Assembly: GCF_021130785.1 (NCBI RefSeq)
Contig: NC_060211.1
Span: forward strand, 26,087,001 to 26,151,000
From: Homalodisca vitripennis
Taxonomy: Eukaryota > Arthropoda > Insecta > Hemiptera > Cicadellidae
Direction: 5' to 3'
Length of the DNA stretch: 64,000 nt
Shown: piece after piece, positions 35,976 to 48,977 of the stretch
Numbering within the stretch: position 1 is the first letter of the stretch
Layout of the letters: each line of letters starts with the position of its first letter
Notes under the pieces: generated by a model
Database searches by the model: none
Seen by the model: only the letters and a program-made list of their open reading frames with translations
Told to the model about the DNA's origin: nothing
Position numbers and translations under genes: made by a program

Positions 35976-37928
35976 ACGGCGTTTGACATTGTGAGAAACA
36001 TTTTCCCCACACCTATTCCAATGAACTAAATAGGCTGTTTAGGTCCGCGACCCTTAATAAAGGACATCGTAGCAAATCCGATAATACCTAAGACCGTTAA
36101 CTTTTATTGGGGCGAAATTTGCGTTTTCTTGCTCCCTTCCCATTCACCACTATAAAATGTCTTATCTAGTTGTATCTAATACACCTGTAACATATTCAAG
36201 AATCCTTCCCTAGGTTGAGCAATGTTGAAATAGTTTATTACAATATCCATATTAATACTCCATTTTTGAAATACCTGTTTCCTTCTTACATGTGTAAAAA
36301 TATGTAGAATCATCAATAACTTGTCCAATTTTTTGACTAAAGTAGGCTTCTCACCGAGTATATTTAAATATTTTTTGTCGTGAAAAAGGCAAATTATACT
36401 ATGGCGTGTTTAATATATTTTATTTAAACAATAAATGCAGCTCTACTCGCTAAACTTGAACTAAGAGCTAGAAGGTTTAGAGATGGGCCTCTCATTACAT
36501 CGTAAGTACTTTCACCAAGATTTCTACGGACTTAGTATTCCCACAATATGGCCTAAAGTAGTCTGTGTTCCTGAAATTGTTGAAGTTGACAATGGAGACA
36601 ATATGAAATGTCACCTAAAAATCTGTGTATTTCATTTACCCTTCAGCTTTAGGGCCCCAAAATATTGCTCTTTTAACTGTCCAATTATTCTGAAATCTAT
36701 CGATCTTCCAGGGACTGTAACTTATTTTCAAGAGTGCTTATTACGCAATTTGAAAAGGATATTTTTATGAAGTACCTGTTATTCAATAGGAAATCTCGAG
36801 CAAAGTTACGGTAGTATGAAAACATAAAACAGTAATATTTAATTACGCCATACAAATCTTTTACTTATTCTCCGTCCGTAAAATATTATTATGTATTCAG
36901 TTGAAATAATTGCATAATAAACAAGATTAAGTTTACTATAACTGGAAAAATATTTGTCAAAAGAAGTTTCGTTTTTAAATTTTTAGTATTCCCATTAACT
37001 TATTTAGGTAAATTAGGCCTTGAAAAGTAGGCCCTTGGATGTAAAATTAAAACTTCAGTTGGAGCCGTACTTTAATTGAAAATTTTATATTTGTAAAGAA
37101 AGATTAAAGTTTGCAATTATGTTCGTTCGGTGGAGATCGTATCGATATGTGGATAGACGTGCGTTTAAATTCTTGAAAAGACTTTAGTTTTTATTTTTTC
37201 AATAACATATTTGTCCAGTTACAATACATTTCCTGGGTTATACTTTTTCAAAACCAAACATACCTAACTTAAAAGATTATCCCCAACGAAAAGCTTAATT
37301 TCTGTTAAAACACCTTAATTTCAGGCGTGGCGTGAACAAACAAGAATACATTAACGACTTGTTTAGTTAACACTTTGGACTTGCACCCTTTCTAAACCCC
37401 TCCTTAGCGCTGGCCAACACCTTTTATATAAAATACATTTAATAGTTGATCTACGTGTGTTTTTTTTCTGACCAGACTAGGAAAGGATTTTAAAGAAAGT
37501 TCACACTCTCTAAAACTTCAATCCAGATTTGGTAGTCAACTTTATTACTCTCTTCTCTTTTTTGTAATTAATTCTACCGCCATACACGCCTTTTGTGATA
37601 TAACTAAGAAAATAACACTGAAATTAAATCTGACATAATGCTTAACAAGTTATTTAGAAAAATAATTTTCAAATACTAAAAATTCTGTTAAAATAATATT
37701 AACGTTATTTATATCCCCATAGTATTGTATAACTAAGATGTCCTAAAACTACACGTTATAACTATTAATTTTTATCAATAACAAATAGATCCAACTGAAA
37801 AATTGCAGTATAAAAACTGTCACACAAATTTAAACTTAGGTGTTTTAAGTAATGCAACTAAATACAGCATTTTAGACTATTTCGTGAGTGAAGGTAATTA
37901 AAAGACTAGACCCTCACTGTCGAAAATT
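35976..37928. other. AT-rich non-coding DNA
   Basis: No gene supported. A 95-codon plus-strand frame at 36483-36770 shows no domain, no conserved motif and no nearby splice-compatible partner that I can recognise. Confidence 0.45.
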
Positions 37929-37932
37929 TTAA

Positions 37933-38328
37933 GGTGGTTCGGTATGCCCTATCCTTCCCATGTTAATTTGGCCAATTTTATGTACCTTTTTATCAGAAAC
38001 CTTTAAAGCTATCATCATCAAACTTTAGGACACTACTATTTAGACCTTTGTTATCATTTAGAGCGGAACAAAGTTAAAAAAAGAAGTTTTTATTTAATTT
38101 GTTGTAAATAAAAAATTTATTAATTTTTTGTAAAATAATTTATAATTATAATTTTTTTTAATAAAAATTTTATATAGATTTTTATAATGTCTTCCGCTCT
38201 AAATGTTAACAAAGGTCTAAATAGTAGTGTCCTAAAGTTTGATGATGATAGCTTTAAAGGTTTCTGAGAAAAAAGGTACATAAAATTGGCCAAATTAACA
38301 TGGGAAGGATAGGGCATACCGAACCCCC
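37933..38328 (-). mobile_element. TTAA-flanked foldback MITE (piggyBac-like), copy 2
   Basis: Same element as 22729-23113 but in opposite orientation, judged from the asymmetric AT-rich centre. It has TTAA at 37929-37932 and 38329-38332 and GGTTCGGTATGCCCTATCC arms of about 150 bp. The arms of the two copies are nearly identical to each other, so both insertions look fairly recent. A 102-codon minus-strand frame across it is incidental. Confidence 0.85.
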
Positions 38329-38332
38329 TTAA

Positions 38333-39754
38333 AGGTTGATTTCCGTTGTAACTCTTCAGGTCTGGCGATTTAAAAACTTTCTGGCAGTAAACCATCCAGC
38401 TGATAAATGCCTTTGTGTCTGTATACAAGATACCACGTCAGGAACATCGTAAGCTTTGGTAACCAACGGTCTGAACTACTTATTGCTTATCAATATCATC
38501 TAAGTATCACTCACCTTGACTCTAGAAACATCCAAACTCTAGAACTGCTATTGTAGACTCCTAATAAGAACTCTGTGCAATTTTGTAAGGTTCATGTCAA
38601 ACCTGTCAATAGAAGAAACATCATATCTCTGTAAGCTTCTGGCGTGTGAAATATTCCTAACTTTAGAATTTCTCATCATCTGAAAATTCTCTTCCTGTCT
38701 CCGACCATTGTGAACTCTTGTCCTCAAAACTCTGAAGGTATTTGAACATTTCACGCTTTTAGTACATCTAGTAGCTCTGAATTCCTCTTAGAGTGACCTG
38801 ACCTTCGAAGCTTTTAACCACTGGAACCTTCCACTGTATTCACTGTCAGAATGGGTCTCATATTCAACTGTTACCTATGAAATAATGTTTTTAAGAGAGA
38901 AGCAGCTGTCCTAAGCTAGATAAAATACCTCTTCTTTCCTTCTTTCATTTGTAATATTTTTATGACTACCACAATATGAATGTCGAAATATTTAGACAAT
39001 TTAAAATGTTTCAGATGGTAAAAGTTGGATTAATAGTTTTTTTTTTTATTTAACTGAAGTATCTTGAAATTTAATACAGCCATGAAAGTCAGTTTTCGGC
39101 AAGCGAGAATAAGGCTTATGCAATATTAAACGGTTTTTGTTCTGACAAGTGTTCATCTAATTTATGTATGTAGTAACGGAAGAGAGTCTTACCCTGGGAG
39201 AATTTCGTCAACACGATCTGGAACTGTGTATGGCAACAAAGCATATCTTCCACGTGATACACAGAATATTTTTACGCTATTTTAATAAATTCTAGCAAAC
39301 ACAAGGGTACGCTTTTTGGGCCCAATCTCTGATATGTGTCTCATTGGATTCTGAAATTCGGCATTTTGCTTCTCGCGTACTAAAGGCTGGTAAATTTTAG
39401 TAATGTTTAGTGGGCTATTATTAGTTTTTAGTTGTATGAGTTAAATATCGCCTTGACTAGTGAAGTAATTTATTTTTTGCAATCATTGCAGTAGACAAAT
39501 TTCGAAACATCCAGAGATCTCCGAAAGAACCAGTGAAAGCAGTGACTGGTGTCACCATAATTAGTTAACCATCTCAAAACAGGTTTTAAAAAATGTCTCA
39601 ACCGATCACAGTTTATCACTATTAACGTTTCAATATTCAAGGTAGGAGTACGTCTGGGTTATTTCCTCACCTCATGTTAACATTTAACATGATTGCACAC
39701 GGTATGTTTACAAATTGATTTATTTTGCAATTTCGTCCTTGCCTATAAAACCAA
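38333..39754. other. AT-rich non-coding DNA
   Basis: Nothing recognised. Confidence 0.4.
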
Positions 39755-39960
39755 TCTAAGAATGTCCGCTAACTCACAGCCAGGTTTCTTAAAGTTGATG
39801 ACATTCACCATAAGAAAACTCAATGTTGCCTATAGACGTAGAAACGAAGCTTCATGTAAAATGGCAATCTACAAGTTCGTTCTCGACATATCGTGTTGAT
39901 AGTCAGATAGAATGAGTGAGAGACTGGAAAAACTCGCTAACACTTAGCCAATAAAACTAC
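39755..39960 (-). repeat. Interspersed repeat, GAGCGTTAGTGAA family
   Basis: The reverse complement reads TTGGCTAAGTGTTAGCGAG, a long middle with GATATGTCGAGAACGAACTT, then TTTACATGAAGCTTCGTTTC and a box like TAGGCAACATTGAGTTTTC. This is one of the fuller copies. It shows that the element carries the GCGTTAG box at its 5' side as well as downstream. Confidence 0.6.
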
Positions 39961-42900
39961 ACAATTTGGTGACTGATATTCTGTATCAATCTGTAATGAC
40001 ACGGAATTATACTATAATCTAAGTAACTTAAAAACTGTTTTCTAGTTAGAAGATAGCAAATATTTAAATAATTTCTAATACGGTTGCATTTCTATACTAA
40101 TTGTTTTAGGGAAAGCAACTAGAGTAACTAACTATTTTCTGTAGCAGGAAGGACGGAAAGCTTTTTAAAAACTTATTGGCTTACTTAGAGCATGTGCTCT
40201 TTGATTTGAAATAAACTCGTACAATATTTTTGTTATGACCATAAAAATAGCCTTTACCATAGATTAACATAAAGCAATTAATATATACAATTATTTAAGT
40301 TATATTAAAAAAACTATACATTTAAAGTTTATATTTGGTAACCGTTAACTACTATATCATCCACTTCCTTTCAATAATTTCTTAATATTTCTTGTAAACT
40401 CATTATTTATATTATATAATAATACAGCAAACGTTCTAAATATTGATATCTATCATCAAGCAGTAGATAATAAAATCTAAAACTTGATGGTTCAACGTAA
40501 CATGTTTTAGATTTTAGCATTAATTAGCCGGAATGCTTAGAACCGTTAGCATATTGGTTATACAATGTAATATGTATAACCTATATAACATGTAATAGCT
40601 ACAGCATAGCTATCAAAAACACGTCAATTGACAGAAACCAACTCAAGAGTAATATTAAAATCGTTAAAGGCGTTAAAAAATTGTTGAAATGATAATTATG
40701 ATTATTTTTCACAGTTTATATATATATCGTTTAGTCTATTAAAAATAGTTATATTGTTTCGTGGTGTAAAAAGTTTGTACATAAATTGTTCACAGTTTCT
40801 ATACATCTTTATAAATTTTAGTCTATTAAAATTAATTGTACTTATTTTCATGAATTAAAGGTGTTTATATCAATCCTGCACGGTTTCTATAAATGCTTTA
40901 CAGTCTTACTTTGTTGATAATAGTTTTATGTATTTATACGGGGTAATAAATATTCACATCAATTCAAGGGGTGGTTCTGAATTATTAAAGAGGTTCTGTG
41001 GATGTTTGCACAAGAAGACCGCTCAGTGGTCAGAGAGGTTTCTTGTGATGATTACATTACCTTTCAGTTGAGCACTAATCGGCAGCTTAGTCTAGACCGC
41101 ATCCACAAGACATGTTTTGTGGTCATCCCGTCCGTAGGTTTTGCTTCGGCATCCGGTATTACTGTAAATAACTGTATCTCTAATTATAAACCATAAAGGA
41201 AATCTATATAACAACGCAAACATCAGTTTTGGAGAAATTGTCACAAAAGTAAAACAATTGAAATAGAATATATTTACAATTCAAAATCGTAAAAATGAAG
41301 TAATCCACAAACGCAATAACATGAATTTTCCCGTTTTAATTTTGAGCACTCTTGGACTTTGGTTAAAATTTGATGAAATTCACTATTAACTTTCCCAATT
41401 AAACATAAGAATATTTATTAATATAATATACAAATTGCCTGTAGTGTCCCCGTGTCATAATGTATGTAGTAAACGAAAAACAACTTTATCAGAAATAACT
41501 CACTTGGAAATTAGAGTGATATACTATCCTGACCACCTTGGCCAAAGCAATTGGTGATTGGAGTGGCATGGGTCACATTCAAATAGTTTTCAAAGCGGCA
41601 GGAAATACCCAAGTAACTTTAATAGCCAATGAGCAAATCATTGTGTCATAAAATGCTCATTAGGGAAAGTATATTTTAGAACACAGTAATTTAAATATTT
41701 TCATTATTTGTATTCAATTCTCATTATTGAATCCGATTTTGTCGCATTCAGTGTTAACAACTGGGCCTGATGCTGCACATTTTTTCCTTAATAGATGATT
41801 CAATTTCAGGTACTATTAGGATTAACATTATGTCGTGTAGGTAGTTTGTTAATCATTGTCCTCGTATACCATGGAATTCTAAGTCCTTAAGTGCCAAAGT
41901 CATGGGTCTGCTTACGCAAAGTTCCAGTATTACTGGAATGCAGACAAAGACTCTGGGACTACAAAGGTTATATTACCATTCCTTTTAGAACCAAACTAGT
42001 ATTAGATCCTACAGGTTCTATTTCATCCCCCCACCAAAACGTCACCATTCTGATTACAGAGGTTACAATTAGAGTTAACAAAGCTGGAATTCTACGAAAT
42101 CTTGGACTTTAGTATACATACAGTAATAACAGTCAATGATGAAGTATTGCATGGTATGCGAACATTAAAACCAAGTTAAAACTTTCGCTAGAGATTACAA
42201 ATTACTTCTCTAAATCCATAACTTATACCAAAATGGTAAAAATGACGCATGATGGCCTGAAGAACGAAGTTTAAAGTTACATAAAACAATTACTAGTTCG
42301 CCTCTGCCTGAGTGAAGTCGTTTCATGGATTTCAGCGAGGAAGACGAAAATTAGGCAGCGCAACTTTAAAAATTACGAAGTTTTTCCACAGTTCCAACGA
42401 AGAATCGGATCGGTTCCTTGGTAAAGTTGGGTAAGTACCTCCGGTGTTGAGACGGAAATGTAGCCATTACTCAGCCAAGTATCCGCCATTACAGGCTGGA
42501 TGAGTTATTATGACCGGCCGCGAGGGTGTGCTGGGGTCGCATCCCATAAATCAACAGTTCGCGTGCACCTTGCCCGTCCGCTTATCGCAGTTCTTTCTAC
42601 CTTTAATGCACTTTTTTACACACATCTAATCATGCATTAACTTATGATATACGTGCACTCATATCAAAGCGAGACCTACACAAAAAAGTATCTCAGCAGT
42701 CCAAGGCACGACATTTTACTTTCTATGCTATTAAAATGAAAATTATTTGCTAGGGAAAAGACCAGAGCAGATTTTTAGGAAGGATTATGGTACCTATAAT
42801 CTATCCCTCAGGAGTTGCACAGATTTAAGAACTGCGTGATCTTGATCTGCCTAGCAGTTCTTAAACAGCCAGTAGTCAAAGCAAAAGAGTAGGCTACCAA

Positions 42901-43537
42901 TTGCGTACTCTAAAATTGCAAATCTTGTCATTTCATGCAAGCCATTGTGTGCAATTGGAAGCTAACGTGCTAATTTCAGAAGCACACGACTTTTAGCAAT
43001 CTACACATTTGTCTACTTCATCTACAACACTTAAGACTTACATGTAGCCATCATATTACCACAAGCACAGTACAACTTGTGAGGATAATCAAATTATTTC
43101 TTGTTACCAAATATGACATTATAATTCATCACGTTTCGTCAAATATTGCTGTACAGAATAAATATCGCATGTTCTTCGTTAAACCCTTCCTTATCTTAAC
43201 AGCAGAAAGTCTATGCAACACATCTCAAGAACGTAAAGTTGATGAAACATAATGAATACACACTTTGAACTAACATTGATTAGTAAAGTTTAAGACAGAT
43301 GGTGATTTTCAAAATTTTGCAAATCAGGTGTGGGTGTTATAGTGGAAGAATTCACAAAATCGACTGAATAAAATAAACGTGTTACAAGTGTTCCAATAGG
43401 TTTGACCTACAATAGCGTTTACTGTACAACGGTAAATTGGCAAAGACAGATAAAGGGCACGGAATTGTGGTGGTGGGAGCACGAGCAGTTGAGAACAAAT
43501 CAAGCGCGATGATGGCCTAGCTGAACTCACGCTATCT
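39961..43537. other. 3.6 kb AT-rich non-coding DNA
   Basis: No supported gene. Frames at 41002-41196 (64 codons) and 41891-42112 (73 codons) lie in slightly GC-richer patches but have no recognisable domain. A GC-richer patch at 42480-42600 has no assignable function. Confidence 0.45.
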
Positions 43538-43579
43538 ACTGCCCTATATCACTAACTACTGCCCTATATCACTAACTAC
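43538..43579 (+). repeat. 20-bp direct duplication
   Basis: ACTGCCCTATATCACTAACT occurs twice in exact tandem. Confidence 0.9.
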
Positions 43580-44030
43580 CTTCCTTCCGTCCTGTCCAGT
43601 TTGTGGATACAAGGTAATCCCTACTACTGTATCACTAATTGATGTAGCCATACTCCTTATCACTAAGAAATGATGACCTATCTAATGTTTTAATAAGTAC
43701 AATGCTTGGTAAAGGTCTTTAAAATGTAATACTCTTAATTCAGTAGTTATTAATACACAAAATATGAAGTTAGATACCAACATAAAATAATTAGTGTGAA
43801 TTGGAACTGATTTTTATGATTCCCAGTGAGATGAACAGTGAGGGATAGTTGTAAGTGAGATAACTAGTGAGATATTCCTCTGACTGAGACAGGCGTCAAA
43901 TATCTGGATATTACTCGTTTGAGGTGTAACTACAACTACCAATTACCACCACCAACGACCAAAACATCACAAAAACTAATTCATTTGAAAGAATTAATAA
44001 TGTGAATCGATGAAACCCTACTTTACTTTA

Positions 44031-44264
44031 GGAGTGCCGATGGCCGAGTGGTCTAAGACATTGAGTCTGTATTAGAGATAGCGCAGGTTCAAATCCTGTC
44101 TGTGACCGTTGCACTTTTTATCAGCACCATCGACCTTGTACTGTATCGACTCTCCCCTTTATTCTGTTTGATAAGATTCTCGCACACGTCAGTGGCCCAT
44201 GAGGACGAATAGAAAAAGGCTCAAAAGGGGATTGGCTTTTCCTAAAAAAAATAATAAATAAAAG
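44031..44264 (+). mobile_element. tRNA(Ser/Leu)-derived SINE with target duplication
   Basis: The head has an A box TGGCCGAGTGG (44041-44051) and a B box GGTTCAAATCC (44086-44096) spaced as in class II tRNAs with a long variable arm. It is followed by ~130 bp of unrelated body (TTTGATAAGATTCTCGCACA, CAGTGGCCCATGAGGACGAA) and an A-rich tail CCTAAAAAAAATAATAAAT. TACTTTA is found on both sides (44024-44030 and 44265-44271), a 7-bp target duplication. The tRNA half does not close a proper acceptor stem, so it is a retroposon. It would be transcribed by Pol III and moved by a LINE in trans. Confidence 0.85.
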
Positions 44265-44271
44265 TACTTTA

Positions 44272-44937
44272 AAATCAAAAATTAAATATATTTATCTTAA
44301 TCTTATTGTTTATTTAATCCTATTGATAGGTATAACAGTCTTCATTAAGAATTAACTTTAACAAAACTTTTCATTACTAAAATAAATCATTTATGTCCTT
44401 TATGTTGAACTTCCACCTTCATTGAAAAGTATTAACAATCAACTCTTAAAACTAGTCGATAAAATGCATTCAATTTCCCAAGCAAAATGAACGATACCTA
44501 GGTATCAATTCTCTCGGGTCATTGTACTCTGATATCAGTGTAATATCAAGTTAAACTATGTTCGTTATACGGTGAAAGTTGTAGAGTACGCAGAAAGTGG
44601 CGTGGGCCGGGAGTAACAATGTGATGGCAGACCGGCTGGAGCACGCGAGCCGCTGATTTATATCACTTGACGGCTGTGTATATAGACTTCAGCAGTCCGT
44701 TCCCATAATTCATTTTGGCTACTCCTACGCTACTCCTTCTAGAGTAACGGATATGAGTTATGGTCCACCAGTACTGAGGTGCAATATTTCTTATGTAATT
44801 ATTAAACACACCCAAATTCAGGTAAAATGCGTTTGCAGGTGAGTTTAAATAGAAAATCGGAAAAATATTCAAACAGAATTTCTATAGCTATGGGTTTCAA
44901 TTTTTTTCTTCAATCAGGCTTACGCATGTCGAAATTT
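44272..44937. other. AT-rich non-coding DNA
   Basis: Nothing recognised. A GC-richer patch lies at 44590-44660. Confidence 0.4.
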
Positions 44938-45145
44938 CACATATTCGTTAGCTGAGCGTTAGTGAAGCATATCAGTATGTGGGGCTGAAACATTTGGCCT
45001 GTTTGTCAATCTGTAAGTCTGTCTAATCTCAAAAACCGACATATAGACTTAAAAGTTTACATGAAGCTTTATTTCTATAAAGGCACCATCAAGTTTGATG
45101 GTGTTAGTGTCACTTCATGGTATTGGATTGAGCGTTAGTGAACCT
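44938..45145 (+). repeat. Interspersed repeat, GAGCGTTAGTGAA family, fullest copy
   Basis: This begins near GCTGAGCGTTAGTGAAGC, continues with GTTTGTCAATCTGTAAGTCT, TCTCAAAAACCGACATATAG, ACTTAAAAGTTTACATGAAG, CTTTATTTCTATAAAGGCA, GATGGTGTTAGTGTCACTTC, and ends with GATTGAGCGTTAGTGAACC. The GAGCGTTAGTGAA box is present at both ends as a direct repeat about 185 bp apart, suggesting a tandem origin. Other copies are at 1645, 13505, 14355, 15785, 32080(-) and 39755(-). Confidence 0.65.
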
Positions 45146-46103
45146 TTTTACTTTGGACTTATGGGTAACAATTATTAGAACTAGAATTAACTAGAAGCCT
45201 TTTACGCGACGTGTAGTCTGGCGTACTTGTCTATATTACATACAAATACTTACTGTGTTTGCCTGACGGTTTATTAATGAGATTCTCCTTGGTGACACGT
45301 TTTGAGCCAATCTTTATCTCTTTCAATTGATTTTTCAAATGACATGTCACAAGATAGGGGTTTCAATTTGAAATTTGAAAGTTACCCCCATTTATCTCCC
45401 TCTGAAAAGAGTTTGAAAGTTGTGTTGCCCTCTTAAAAAATTCAGTAAGAGTGATTTAATAAGTATGTTGAAGCTTATACATTGATATCTCAATCCGTTT
45501 GGGATATATCCAGGCGTATCAGGACTTAATTTACACCCAGTATGTATCGCATACGTTAACTGGTATTCTTATATAATCGTGCCTTAAATTTCTGTTGAGA
45601 TACGTAAGATACTTACTTCATTGTGATCTCTATTTTTAACTCTTACAGCACCACGTCTAGTTGAAATATGCTTAGCGATGAAAATACAATCTGAAGATAT
45701 TCACTGGATTAGACATTGGCATTGTGAGAGATTTTTGTATTCTTTATTTTATGAACCGAATAGCTGATTCAATGTGAGAAGCAATGGTCGTATTTTGGAA
45801 ATATTAGTATCCAATCTATTCAATTTCACCATCCTGGAAGCTACCTGCTCAATGATGGCAGTCTAGACCACACGAGTGCAGGAGCTAATAGAGAAATATC
45901 CTGGTTCCTCGAAGAATCGCTCGTGTTACGATGAAACTCTAAGGATCAAACCACACGATGCGGTATTTACTTTAATGACTTGAGCATGAGCAGACCGTTC
46001 CCAACTCTCACGTTACGTATCATAAGAATACATAGGATAGATAATGACACGCTGTGATCTAGTGTTGACCTTAAAAACTTGTTCAGTGGATAGTGGGACT
46101 GAC
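45146..46103. other. AT-rich non-coding DNA
   Basis: Nothing recognised. Confidence 0.4.
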
Positions 46104-48317
46104 AGCTATTGTGTTTACAGCTTGTATTGTACAACGTTTAGACCGGCGCTGCGGAGAGTAAGTAAGATAAGGAATGTTCCATTGTGGGATAATGACGTGC
46201 TTAGAGCTATTGTGTTTACACCTTCGTATTGTAGAACGTTTAGAACGGCGCTGCTGAGAGTGAGTAAGATAAGTAATGTTCCATTGCGGGATAATGGCGT
46301 GCTTAGAGCTATTGTGTTTACACCTTGTATTGTAGAACGTTTAGAACGGCGCTGCGGAGAGTGAGTAACAAAGTAATGTTTCCATTGTGGGATAATGGCT
46401 TGCTTAGAGCTATTGTGTTTACACCTTGTATTGTAGAACGTTTAGAACGGCGCTGCTGAGAGTGAGTAACAAAGTAATGTTCCATTGTGGGATAATGGCG
46501 TGCTTAGTGCTATTGTGTTTACACCTTGTATTGTAGAACGTTTAGAACGGCGCTGCTGAGAGTGAGTAAGATAAGTAATGTTCCATTGCGGGATAATGGC
46601 GTGCTTAGAGCTATTGTGTTTACACCTTGTATTGTAGAACGTTTAGAACGGCGCTGCTGAGAGTTAGTAAGATAAGTAATGTTCCATTGCGGGATAATGG
46701 CGTGCTTAGAGCTATTGTGTTTACACCTTGTATTGTAGAACGTTTAGAACGGCGCTGCGGAGAGTGAGTAAGATAAGTAATGTTCCATTTTTGCGGGATA
46801 ATGGCGTGCTTAGTGGTATTGTGTTTAGACCTAGTATTGTAGAACGTTTAGAACGGCGCTGCGGAGAGTAAGTAAGATAAGTAATGTTCCATTGTGGGAT
46901 AATGGCGTGCTTAGTGCTATTGTGTTTACACCTTGTATTGTAGAACGTTTAGAACGGCGCTGCGGAGAGTGAGTAAGATAAGTAATGTTCCATTGCGGGA
47001 TAATGGCGTGCTTAGAGATATTGTGTTTACACCTAGTATTGTAGAACGTTTAGAACGGCGCTGCGGGGAGTGAGTAACAAAGTAATGTTCCAATTGTGGG
47101 ATAATGGCGTGCTTAGAGTATTGTGTTTACACCTGTATTGTAGAACGTTTAGAACGGCGCTGCGGAGAGTGAGTAACAAAGTAATGTTCCATTGAGGGAT
47201 AATGGCTTGCTTAGAGCTATTGTGTTTACACCTTGTATTGTAGAACGTTTAGAACGGCGCTGCTGAGAGTTGAGTAAGATAAGTAATGTTCCATTGCGGG
47301 ATAATGGCGTGCTTAGAGCTATTGTGTTTACACCTTGTATTGTAGAACGTTTAGAACGGCGCTGCGGAGAGTAAGTAAGATAAGTAATGTTCCATTGTGG
47401 GATAATGGCGTGCTTAGAGCTATTGTGTTTACACCTTGTATTGTAGAACGTTTAGAACGGCGCTGCGGAGAATGAGTAAGATAAGTAATGTTCCATTGTG
47501 GGATAATGGCGTGCTTAGTGCTATTGTGTTTACACCTTGTATTGTAGAACGTTTAGAACGGCGCTGCGGAGAGTAAGTAAGATAAGTAATGTTCCATTGT
47601 GGGATAATGGCGTGCTTAGAGCTATTGTGTTCACACCTTGTATTGTAGAGCGTTTAGAACTGCGCTGCGGAGAGTAAGTAAGATAAGTAATGTTCCATTG
47701 TGGTATAATGACGTGCTTAGAGCTATTGTGTTTACACCTTGTATTGTAGAACAATTAGAACGGTGCGGAGACTAAGTAAGATAAGGAATGTTCCATTGTG
47801 GGATAATGGCGTGCTTAGTGCTATTGTGTTTACACCTTGTATTGTAGAACGTTTAGAACGGCGCTGCGGAGAGTGAGTAAGATAAGTAATGTTCCATTGT
47901 GGGATAATGGCGTGCTTAGTGCTATTGTGTTTACACCTTGTATTGTAGAACGTTTAGAACGGCGCTGCGGAGAGTGAGTAACAAAGTAATGTTCCATTGT
48001 GGGATAATGGCGTGCTTAGAGCTATTGTGTTTACACCTAGTATTGTAGAACGTTTAGAACGGCGCTGCGGAGAGTGAGTAAGATAAGTAATGTTCCATTG
48101 TGGGATAATGGCGTGCTTAGTGCTATTGTGTTTACACCTAGTATTGTAGAACGTTTAGAACGGCGCTGCGGAGAGTGAGTAACAAAGTAATGTTCCATTG
48201 TGGGATAATGGCGTGCTTAGAGCTATTGTGTTTACACCTTGTATTGTAGAACGTTTAGAACGGCGCTGCGGAGAGTGAGTAAGATAAGTAATGTTCCATT
48301 GTGGGATAATGGCGTGC
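46104..48317. repeat. 101-bp satellite-like array, ~22 units
   Basis: The unit contains ATTGTGTTTACACCTTGTAT, TGTAGAACGTTTAGAACGGC, GCTGCGGAGAGTGAGTAAGA and TTCCATTGTGGGATAATGGC in order. Two length classes alternate without a clear pattern: AGATAAGTAATG (101 bp) and ACAAAGTAATG (one or two bases shorter). Other variants are GCGG/GCTG and CTTGTAT/CTAGTAT. The first units on the left and one near 47740 are the most diverged. GC content is well above the flanks. Frames across it are not conserved. Confidence 0.95.
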
Positions 48318-48514
48318 GTCGACCCGTTAACTGCGCGACCGGAACCTTTCTTATGGCCAATCGATAGCGTCTGAACGGCCCACGTAAGAGTCCCCTTGAT
48401 TCAATAGTCCGGCCGCTTAGCTCATGTTTTATGGCTTTGAATATACCTCAACTTCTCAGCCATAAAAGTAATGAAATATTTATATTTAAACATATATATT
48501 CTATAAATAATATA
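48318..48514. other. Short spacer, GC-richer then AT-rich
   Basis: A GC-rich segment (GTCGACCCGTTAACTGCGCG and onward to about 48420) directly adjoins the array and does not belong to its unit. No function recognised. Confidence 0.4.
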
Positions 48515-48975
48515 CAGGGTGTCCCAAAAATTAGTGTCAAGCATAAGCCCAGAGATAGAGCACCCCTAAAAGTATTCAAAATACCTAATTCCAATTTTTT
48601 GAGTTGTTTTTGCTTGTTTTACGAAACTCTTGACTTTTATATCGTTCTTGGCTATAACCACGTAAATTGTTAAGATAGTGGATTGGATAATTTTTTTCCA
48701 AAATTACCCGAATGGTGTTATGAAAAATCATTGAATGTTAGAAAACGTAATCTTCATCAATTTCAAAATCTTTGATAGCAAATTTAAAATAAAAATCTTA
48801 TTACTTTTTATTAGTTAAAAAAATTGAACTTTTTTCAGCTATAAAAACTGGCTGTGCTCTAATATGTAACTCTATGGAATAATTATTGTGTGGATAAAAC
48901 AACATTTATAAATAGCTTCAGTTTCACACACACAAATTGCAGCATTGTCAAGAAAAGTCAGTCAGTAGGCTGGTG
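48515..48975 (+). mobile_element. Putative DNA-transposon left end (CAGGGTGTCCC)
   Basis: TA followed by CAGGGTGTCCCAAAAATTAG is a common terminal motif of arthropod TA-target DNA transposons. The matching inverted right end was not found before the next element, so the right boundary is arbitrary and the copy may be truncated. It contains no recognisable transposase. Confidence 0.35.
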
Positions 48976-48977
48976 TA

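Noticed and set aside
36483..36770. 95-codon plus-strand frame as an exon
   Set aside because: No domain, no repeat of the frame elsewhere, and a length expected by chance in 64 kb. No splice partner could be supported.
44031..44110. Functional tRNA-Ser or tRNA-Leu gene
   Set aside because: A and B boxes are good, but the acceptor stem does not pair and the head continues into a SINE body with a tail and target duplication.
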